Origin: an uncultured Gemella sp.
Lineage (GTDB): Bacteria > Bacillota > Bacilli > Staphylococcales > Gemellaceae
NCBI GenBank assembly: GCA_938038035.1
Contig: CALHQV010000318.1
Location: 1-6,483 of the forward strand
Length of the DNA: 6,483 bases
Reading direction: 5' to 3'
Every line of letters begins with the position of its first letter. Within the stretch, counting starts at the first letter, position 1. The notes beneath the pieces are model-generated. The model searched no databases. It had not been told where the DNA came from and worked only from the letters and a program-made list of their open reading frames with translations. Both the position numbers and the translations under genes were made by a program. Positions 1 to 5,300 of the stretch are shown here, one piece after another.

Positions 1-1
1 T

Positions 2-478
2 AACATCTAGAAGTAGCGTATATCCCCCGTAAATTTTACCATTAACAAGAGTCATCGCAGCTCCACTAACCTTCTTCCCATCAACAACAAGATCATTTCT
101 CCCTGTTTGTTCAACCTCACTCACACCTAAATCATGTAGGATATTCACCGCGGGTTCATAGAACTTTTTGAAATTACCATAAACATTACTATCGCCACTC
201 ATAATAAGGCAGATATTCACAGCACCCTCATCTAAAAATACTGTTCCTCCACCTGTATCACGTCTAACAAGGGTGATTCCATGAGCTTTCATATACTGGT
301 GGTTAATCTCTTTTTCGGCATTTTGAAAAAGACCTATCTGCACCTTCGGTTTGCAACAATATGGAAATATTATATCTTCATCTAAATTCAATTTATTCAA
401 TACATGTACTTGTATCGCTAAAGCTACCGCTCCATCATAAATATATTGTCCATTTCTTATCGGCTCTATTAAATACAT
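2..478 (-). CDS. lplA: Lipoate-protein ligase A, second copy (3' part beyond left edge)
   Basis: This gene starts at the ATG at 478-476 and stays open for 159 codons to the left edge, so only the N-terminal half is present. A GAGGAG ribosome binding site (484-489) lies 5 nt upstream. Visible family motifs are RRDTGGG (residues 72-78), followed by the GAVN segment of the lipoyl-AMP pocket, and GKKVSGAA (134-141), whose second lysine corresponds to the conserved ligase lysine. Family members attach lipoate, through lipoyl-AMP, to a lysine of carrier domains such as GcvH or E2 subunits, in the cytoplasm. Hand alignment with the complete ligase at 1825-2847 is gap-free, with 112 of 159 residues identical, so the two are paralogues. 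Its Tyr and Asn codons are almost all T-ending, unlike the complete copy. I infer that it could be the ligase dedicated to the SirTM carrier protein. There is no sign of decay in the visible part. Confidence 0.9.
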   Translation of the reverse strand, partial: MYLIEPIRNGQYIYDGAVALAIQVHVLNKLNLDEDIIFPYCCKPKVQIGLFQNAEKEINHQYMKAHGITLVRRDTGGGTVFLDEGAVNICLIMSGDSNVYGNFKKFYEPAVNILHDLGVSEVEQTGRNDLVVDGKKVSGAAMTLVNGKIYGGYTLLLDV

Positions 479-483
479 ACGCA

Positions 484-554
484 CTCCTCATCTTCTAAAT
501 CACAACAATATAAGAAGCTACTATTATTCAAGTTCAACCTTAGATAATAGTAGC
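484..554 (-). promoter_or_regulatory. Intergenic hairpin and weak promoter before second lplA
   Basis: An 11-bp perfect inverted repeat (517-527 with 544-554, arm GCTACTATTAT on the plus strand, 16-nt loop) lies between the OYE-like gene and the second lplA. Read leftward, it is followed by a mixed T-rich stretch (TTCTTATATTGTTG) rather than a clean T-run, so it may be a weak terminator or attenuator. A poor promoter match overlaps it: TTGAAC (537-532) and TATATT (512-507) with 19-nt spacing. The second lplA could therefore be partly uncoupled from the genes upstream. The stem holds only four G/C pairs, so stability is modest. Confidence 0.35.
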
Positions 555-617
555 CACTTCACCTTAATAGTCTGCTATTTTTATAATTAATTATCTCTAT
601 AATTCACAACAGTCTTC

Positions 618-1790
618 TTAGTAATTTTCTTCTAATTTCCTAAATTCATCTCTCGTGTGTTGTGGCAGACTCTTTCCGTAATCCATCATAAGCACGATAT
701 CTTTAAACGCAGCTTTCGGTATAGCTAGCCTTTCGATATCCTCCACACCTACATCTAGATTAATATCTTCTTCACGATTTTCTTGGAATTTAGCTACAAA
801 GTCCGGTTCAGCAACAAAAACACTAGATAAACCTACCATCTCCGCATGCATAATAGCTTCGCGACTTTTTTCTATACTATTTATTCCACCAGTCGCCATC
901 AAAGGAACGCGCCCCGCTAGATGTTCATGGACTACTTCATTTATCAAACGACCTTCATTAGGACCTTCAGCACGAACTTTATTAAGATAAATATTTTGTC
1001 CCCAGCTCGCTATCGCAATGTAAGATAATGGTACTCTTTCTAATATCCAATCTGTAAGTTGATTGAACTCTTCAACAGTATAACCGATTATCGCACCACG
1101 TGTCTCTTCTGGAGTTGCTCTATATCCTAGAATAAAATCCTCAGGTGCTTCGTTTTTTATAACTTCATACACCGCTTCAAAAACTTCGAGTATAAATCGA
1201 GCTCTATTTTCTAGTGAATCTACACCATATTCATCATGGCGCTTATTCGATACCGTTGAGAAAAACGTCTGCAGCATTAGTTTTTGTGCTGTTGATATTT
1301 CTATTCCTGCAAAACCTGCTTTTATCGCTCTTCTCGTAGCATCTTTGTATTTTTGTTTAATCACATCGATCATCTCATGAGACAACTCTTCTACCTCATG
1401 TTCAAACGGAAGGTGTAACTTCAACTTACTAGGGCCATAAACCTTATGGTTCACCCCGTAGTAATTAGCACCTGCTCCTGAATAAGTCAGTTGTAAAATA
1501 GCCTTCGCTCCAGCTTCTTGCATCGCACTTGCCATCTTAATAAGTCCTGGTATACAGCTGTCATCATGTGCACCGAAACCAAACTCGAACAACTGCCCAT
1601 CAACATCGACATAAGCCGCACCTGTTACCTGCAACGGTGCTGACTTGGCGCGTCTTAATGCATAATCCAAGTCTTCTTTTGTGATAATTCCATCTTTTGT
1701 AGAAGAATTAGTCGTCATTGGTGACAGTACGAACCTATTTTCTAACTGTACACCGTTTGCTAGTTTTATGGGAGTTAATAATTTTTCCAT
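618..1790 (-). CDS. Old Yellow Enzyme-like NADH:flavin oxidoreductase, operon copy
   Basis: A 390-residue protein, typical length for a single-domain FMN-binding TIM-barrel OYE. The start is supported by an AAGAGG site (1805-1800) 9 nt upstream. Family landmarks in order are NRFVLSPMT (18-26, the Thr that tunes the flavin), ILQL with Gln100, YRATPEE (223-229), the GG of the phosphate loop (301-302) and AEPDF (327-331). Deviations are marked. The usual E-I-H-x-A-N/H-x-Y active-site segment reads EISTAQKL (164-171), so both catalytic positions and the Tyr are replaced. The usual HxGR after QL reads YSGA (103-106). The Gly-Arg that contacts FMN phosphate is replaced by Ser-Ser (322-323). It may still bind flavin, but ordinary ene-reductase chemistry is doubtful. 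It lies 34 nt behind the complete lplA on the same strand, so co-transcription is likely. Its substrate is unknown. It is paralogous to the gene at 5301-6479. Confidence 0.9.
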   Translation of the reverse strand: MEKLLTPIKLANGVQLENRFVLSPMTTNSSTKDGIITKEDLDYALRRAKSAPLQVTGAAYVDVDGQLFEFGFGAHDDSCIPGLIKMASAMQEAGAKAILQLTYSGAGANYYGVNHKVYGPSKLKLHLPFEHEVEELSHEMIDVIKQKYKDATRRAIKAGFAGIEISTAQKLMLQTFFSTVSNKRHDEYGVDSLENRARFILEVFEAVYEVIKNEAPEDFILGYRATPEETRGAIIGYTVEEFNQLTDWILERVPLSYIAIASWGQNIYLNKVRAEGPNEGRLINEVVHEHLAGRVPLMATGGINSIEKSREAIMHAEMVGLSSVFVAEPDFVAKFQENREEDINLDVGVEDIERLAIPKAAFKDIVLMMDYGKSLPQHTRDEFRKLEENY

Positions 1791-1824
1791 AAACTCACAC
1801 CTCTTTTACATACAATTGGTAAAA

Positions 1825-2847
1825 CTAGCTTAAGATTAAGTCTACTAATTCTTTTGCTTCTACATTTCCGAAATAGTGAGTTAAATCAATGCTTCCTAAT
1901 GCTTCAAGTAAGTCTTCTTCTTTTACTCTTACTCCGATAAGTTTTTCCTCTACGTCATGTACGTTACCTTTTCCGAAGAAGTCTCCGTAGATTTTAGCTT
2001 TTGTAATACGTCCTTCTTCAACTTCTAAGCTGAAATCAACTGTTCCGATCGCAAGGTGAGCATCACGGTTGTAGTTATAACGTGGTGATTTTCCGTAGTT
2101 CCAATCCCAGTTACGGTATTTTTCATCTGCTAATTTTTCAATTGCAGCCCAGTCTTCATCAGTTAGCTCATATCTCTTCGCATCTTTAATATCTTCGATT
2201 CCCATTAATCCACAGATGATTAAGTTTTTGAATTCATCGATTGTTACGTTTTGGTATTCAGGTTTCAATAGTTCACGCATACCCATTACACGTGCTCTTA
2301 CTGATTCAATACCTTTTGATTCAATTTTTTTACGGTTTGGTGTTAAGGCATTAACCATCGCTTCATAGTTTACATCAAGAAGTAATGAATATCCTCCGTA
2401 GATTTTACCACGTACTAATGTCATCGCAGCTCCACTTACTTTTTTACCACGAGCAGTTAAGTCGTTACGCCCTCTTTGTTCTACTTCTGTAGCCCCTAAA
2501 CTGTGAAGTACGTCAACTGCTGGTTGGTAGAATTTTTTGTAGTTTCCGTACACATCAGTGTCCCCTGGCATTAAGAAACATACGTTAACAGCACCGTTAT
2601 CAACGTATACAGCACCACCACCTGTATCACGACGAACTAGAATAATATCTTTTTCTTTCATGTATTCGTGGTTTACTTCAGTTTCAGCATTTTGAAATAG
2701 CCCGATTTCTACTTTTGGTTCACAGTAATATGGGAAGATTACAGTCTCATCGATATCGATATTGTTAAGCACGTAAACTTGCATCGCCATTACTAGCGCT
2801 CCATCTGGTAAATATTTTCCGTTTCTAATTGGTTCTATTAAATACAT
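1825..2847 (-). CDS. lplA: Lipoate-protein ligase A, complete copy
   Basis: A 340-residue, full-length lipoate-protein ligase. It activates lipoate with ATP to lipoyl-AMP and transfers it to a specific lysine of carrier proteins in the cytoplasm. The catalytic domain covers roughly residues 1-240, with RRDTGGG (72-78) and GKKVSGAA (134-141, probable catalytic Lys136). The C-terminal accessory domain follows, with the characteristic SPRYNYNR (254-261) and IYGDFFG (286-292). The start has an AAGGAGA site (2861-2855) 7 nt upstream. Codon choice is strongly biased to C-ending Tyr and Asn codons (15 of 21 in the first 159 codons), unlike its paralogue at 2-478 (2 of 20), which suggests high expression. 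A 128-nt gap with a promoter-like site separates it from sirTM. I infer it may be the housekeeping-type ligase, or serve both core dehydrogenase complexes and the SirTM carrier. A dedicated LplA2 role is the alternative. Confidence 0.95.
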   Translation of the reverse strand: MYLIEPIRNGKYLPDGALVMAMQVYVLNNIDIDETVIFPYYCEPKVEIGLFQNAETEVNHEYMKEKDIILVRRDTGGGAVYVDNGAVNVCFLMPGDTDVYGNYKKFYQPAVDVLHSLGATEVEQRGRNDLTARGKKVSGAAMTLVRGKIYGGYSLLLDVNYEAMVNALTPNRKKIESKGIESVRARVMGMRELLKPEYQNVTIDEFKNLIICGLMGIEDIKDAKRYELTDEDWAAIEKLADEKYRNWDWNYGKSPRYNYNRDAHLAIGTVDFSLEVEEGRITKAKIYGDFFGKGNVHDVEEKLIGVRVKEEDLLEALGSIDLTHYFGNVEAKELVDLILS

Positions 2848-2905
2848 AATTCTTTCTCCTTTATTTGTTAATTTTTGTTAATGTATTTTTTTTAGCTAAT
2901 ATTAA

Positions 2906-2932
2906 ATTATATCGCGCGAAATTTATGCGCAT
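2906..2932 (-). promoter_or_regulatory. Candidate lplA promoter with GC-rich operator-like repeat
   Basis: Between sirTM and lplA, a perfect TATAAT (2911-2906, leftward) lies 58 nt before the lplA start codon. Immediately upstream of it is the only GC-rich patch in the gap: GCGC at 2914-2917 and GCGC at 2927-2930, separated by 9 nt, forming an imperfect 17-bp palindrome where a -10/-35 spacer would be. No good -35 is present at 17 nt; TACAAT at 19 nt is the nearest. A weak -35 plus a palindrome in the spacer is typical of regulated promoters, but no regulator family is recognised. Confidence 0.4.
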
Positions 2933-2975
2933 TGTACTATGTTTAGAGTCAACTTATGCGAGGTTTTAATCCTCA

Positions 2976-3848
2976 TTATTTTTTCAATAACTCTTCCACA
3001 TCTAACGTTAAATCCTTACTATTTTGGTTAAACCACAATACTCTAGAAGCAATCCTTTCTGGGAATTGATATTTCTTCTGGTTCATAGTAACCATTAACG
3101 CATTAGGATTTTTATCTAGTTCTCTATAAAATGGATATTTTATAAACTGAGGTGTTGTGAATCCTACTCCTATTTCGATAAACAATGTTTTCTTATCACG
3201 ATTATTTTCTAAAAATTCATTGTATTTATCTAGATGTTCGAAAAAGATTGGGTCTTCTACCATTCCTTTTTCAGCGTTACGCTTATTGACCTCAAGCGGT
3301 GCACCACATTCTGGACATAGTGGAATAGATCTGTAGTCAACTTCCATATTCTCCTGTTCTACAGCCAGCCTACGCATTAATGCTTTATCTTGGTACGTCT
3401 TCGCATGACAATGTTTGCTACACTGCATAAGCCCGTACTTCCCTTGAATATGAAAGACTTTATCCATATCATAACCCGCAACATCAAAGGCATTATCGGC
3501 ATTTGTCGTAATAATATGATAATTTTTATCCTTTAGAATATTTTTCAACGCTAGATAACTATCACCAACAGGTTGATCAAAATAATTTAGCAAGACAAAA
3601 CGACTTTGAAACGCCCAATATTCCTGCGAACTTGGAAAATCAAATAGACTCGCCTGTAACATATCTAAAAACTTATATTTTTCAACAAAATCCTTAAAGT
3701 TACTCGTAAATCTCTCTCCAATATAAGTAAAACCATCCGCAGCTGACATTCCAGCTCCTATTCCTATGACTATCGCCTCAGCTTCATCTATTAGCTGTGC
3801 TAGTTTTTCGGCATTGTTTTCTTCTAACTCTATCGCCTTCCAAGTCAT
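2976..3848 (-). CDS. sirTM: Class M sirtuin, protein ADP-ribosyltransferase (SirTM)
   Basis: A 290-residue sirtuin. The NAD-binding segment GAGMSAADG (31-39) is followed by TYIGERF, as in the macrodomain-linked class. TTNADN (114-119) carries the conserved Asn116. HIQGKYG (133-139) shows the class signature: the deacetylase catalytic His of the HG motif is replaced by Gln135. Four zinc-type cysteines are present as CSKHC (143-147) and CPEC (178-181), and GVGFTTP (227-233) is the late NAD-contact loop. Known members transfer ADP-ribose from NAD+ to the lipoylated GcvH-like carrier rather than removing acyl groups; a macrodomain protein reverses this. The ATG overlaps the stop of the upstream monooxygenase by one base (TAATG), with a GAGGAG site (3862-3857) inside that gene, so translation is probably coupled. 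Neither GcvH-L nor macrodomain genes are adjacent here, which is unusual for the class. Confidence 0.93.
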   Translation of the reverse strand: MTWKAIELEENNAEKLAQLIDEAEAIVIGIGAGMSAADGFTYIGERFTSNFKDFVEKYKFLDMLQASLFDFPSSQEYWAFQSRFVLLNYFDQPVGDSYLALKNILKDKNYHIITTNADNAFDVAGYDMDKVFHIQGKYGLMQCSKHCHAKTYQDKALMRRLAVEQENMEVDYRSIPLCPECGAPLEVNKRNAEKGMVEDPIFFEHLDKYNEFLENNRDKKTLFIEIGVGFTTPQFIKYPFYRELDKNPNALMVTMNQKKYQFPERIASRVLWFNQNSKDLTLDVEELLKK

Positions 3849-4840
3849 TAATTTTTCTCCTCTTTTTCCATTAGCTCTTTTGCTAAAGTCTCAATAATAT
3901 ATTTTCTTCTTTCTATTGTTGGTACTAAAGGTATGCACATCAACTCTTCTAATTCGAATTCCGCTGCTAGATTTCTTAGTTTTTCCACTACTACTTCCTT
4001 CGTACCCCAAACTAAGCGTGTTCTATTTTTTTCTACTTTTTCTATATCCTCTTCACTTATCTCATACTCTCTAGCTGTTTTTATACTAGGGAATCTGTAA
4101 AATTCTGTAAATTCTTTCTTACCAAGAAGCCAAACATCTAAACAGCGTACTAAATCTTTTACCTCTTGTTCATCTTCTCCAATTGCTATAAATACGGCAA
4201 CTACATCTTGTGGTTTTTTTTGTTGTTCACGCATTTTAGTACGATAAGTATTTAAGCACCTTTTTGCTGTTTCTATGTAATCTACAGCCTGATTAAAGAA
4301 TAAACCATAAACATAGTTTTGACCTAGCTCCGCAGCTAGATTCGCACTTTTTTCACTAGTAGATAATAACCACATCGGACTTACCTTTGCTTCGGGCGGT
4401 TGCACTAGTGTTTCAGTTCCTGTAAGAAGTTCTAGTAATTCTCTACAACTATCATTGTACTCGTCTCTCGTTATAGGTGTAGTATTCATCAACTTCTGAA
4501 CTATTTTAGTCCCAGGATTATTCCCTATCCCAAGATTTACCCTATTTGGATATAGCGCACTTAGAAGTTTGATCCATTCGCTAATTTTATACGGTGAATA
4601 GTGAGGAATCATTATTCCACCTGAACCTATTTGTATCTTTTCTGTATTTTGAAGAAGGTGCAACATTAATAATTCCGGGCTACTACTAGCTAAGGCAGGA
4701 ACCTGATGATGCTCAGCCATCCAAAAACGACTATAACCTAGTTTTTCAGCTAGGCGAGCCAGTTCTGTACTCTCTTCTATAGCCTCTATCGCGGTCTTTC
4801 CTTCATCTACAATAGCATAATCTAAAATACTAAGTTTCAT
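3848..4840 (-). CDS. Luciferase-like flavin-dependent monooxygenase (LLM class)
   Basis: A 330-residue TIM-barrel protein of the bacterial luciferase-like (LLM) oxidoreductase family, MsnO8-like subgroup. Diagnostic stretches are RFWMAEHHQVP (38-48), SSSPELL (52-58), GSGGIMIPHYSP (72-83), NLGIGNNPG (102-110, where relatives usually have GRAPG) and WLLSTSEKSANLAAELG (157-173). These form the flavin and substrate pocket of FMNH2-dependent enzymes; the substrate is unknown. The C-terminal segment RTRLVWGT followed by a helical region is also standard. Start: AAGAGGA (4854-4848) 7 nt before ATG. It is the first gene of the leftward cluster and overlaps sirTM by one base, so the two are probably made together. 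LLM and OYE-like flavoproteins are known accessory genes of extended SirTM operons, consistent with a redox-stress role. No membrane segment or signal peptide is seen. Confidence 0.9.
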   Translation of the reverse strand: MKLSILDYAIVDEGKTAIEAIEESTELARLAEKLGYSRFWMAEHHQVPALASSSPELLMLHLLQNTEKIQIGSGGIMIPHYSPYKISEWIKLLSALYPNRVNLGIGNNPGTKIVQKLMNTTPITRDEYNDSCRELLELLTGTETLVQPPEAKVSPMWLLSTSEKSANLAAELGQNYVYGLFFNQAVDYIETAKRCLNTYRTKMREQQKKPQDVVAVFIAIGEDEQEVKDLVRCLDVWLLGKKEFTEFYRFPSIKTAREYEISEEDIEKVEKNRTRLVWGTKEVVVEKLRNLAAEFELEELMCIPLVPTIERRKYIIETLAKELMEKEEKN

Positions 4841-4879
4841 ATTATTATCCTCTTATGTTTTACATTTATTTTATATTTT

Positions 4880-4932
4880 GGAATGACTCAAAAATCACGA
4901 TTTCGAAGAAATCGATTTGGTTGAATCATTCC
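4880..4932. repeat. Long imperfect inverted repeat in LLM gene leader
   Basis: A 53-nt imperfect palindrome with about 22 base pairs lies 39 nt before the LLM start codon. Arms on the plus strand: GGAATGA (4880-4886) pairs with TCATTCC (4926-4932), TCAA (4888-4891) with TTGA (4921-4924), AAAT (4892-4895) with ATTT (4915-4918), and CGATTTC (4898-4904) with GAAATCG (4908-4914), closing on a GAA loop. Read leftward, an A-rich tract follows; read rightward, only a mixed pyrimidine tract follows. It is not a classic terminator on either strand. A structured leader element or a remnant of a small mobile repeat are the main options. Confidence 0.6.
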
Positions 4933-5047
4933 TCTTCTTACATATTATTTAGATTTACATAATTTCTGTCCTCTATTTTTTTACAGAGTTATTAAAAAAT
5001 TTATCTATTCTCAAATTCATTTTTAGCTTTTTATCTAGTAAATTATC

Positions 5048-5101
5048 TGATATAATTAATTGTAAGAAAACCTTTTCTGAAACTACGAATTTATTATATC
5101 A
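5048..5101. promoter_or_regulatory. Imperfect palindrome with two facing extended -10 elements
   Basis: TGATATAAT occurs on the plus strand at 5048-5056 and on the minus strand at 5101-5093. Each is a perfect extended -10 (TGnTATAAT). They form the outer arms of an imperfect palindrome that continues inward as AATT (5058-5061 with 5088-5091), GTA/TAC (5062-5064 with 5084-5086) and AGAAAA/TTTTCT (5065-5070 with 5073-5078). Neither has a good -35, which extended -10 promoters can tolerate. The plus-strand element would serve the OYE-like gene at 5301, and the minus-strand element the LLM-sirTM genes. Each transcript would cross the other's -10, so the promoters would be convergent and overlapping. 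In such AT-rich DNA a single match could be chance; the paired, symmetric placement makes it more notable. Confidence 0.45.
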
Positions 5102-5300
5102 CATTTTCAGTAAAAGTACACACACCTAACACCATTACTTTAAAATTTTATAAAAAAATTATGGTGATTTAATCTATTGAACTTTTATAAATTTACATAA
5201 ATAAAATAGAAGTTGTTACATTTTTTAGAATTGCATTTCTTATCACTTATATATTGGTTTTAGTTGTATGTTATTTACATTACTTAAAGAGGTATTTTTT

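Larger units (their letters stand above)
4841..5300. other. Divergent intergenic region, AT-rich, 460 nt
   Basis: No convincing gene is seen in this stretch between the leftward LLM gene and the rightward OYE-like gene. It holds the hairpin at 4880-4932, a second imperfect palindrome at 5048-5101 with two facing -10 elements, and a weaker inverted repeat at 5130-5166 (CACCAT with ATGGTG, plus AATTTT with AAAATT inside). If the facing -10 elements are used, both gene sets have 5' leaders of roughly 240 nt. I looked for T-box and FMN-riboswitch consensus stretches and did not find them. Confidence 0.7.

Noticed and set aside
583..594. 12-bp perfect palindrome ATAATTAATTAT between OYE and second lplA
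   Set aside because: It is entirely A/T in an AT-rich spacer and expected by chance; no flanking promoter elements fit.
1804..1824. TTTTAC/GTAAAA inverted repeat touching the ribosome site of the operon OYE gene
   Set aside because: Six mostly A/T pairs with a 9-nt loop are too weak and too easily found in AT-rich DNA to claim translational control.
2960..2974. GAGG/CCTC hairpin right after the sirTM stop, considered as a terminator
   Set aside because: The stem is only 4 bp and no T-run follows leftward, so termination is unlikely.
5268..5300. Upstream in-frame ATG adding 11 residues to the divergent OYE-like protein
   Set aside because: There is no Shine-Dalgarno before it, the extra residues do not match the paralogue, and a good AAAGAGG site serves the ATG at 5301.
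4841..5300. Possible T-box or FMN riboswitch in the long leaders
   Set aside because: The conserved core sequences of these elements were not found on either strand by eye.
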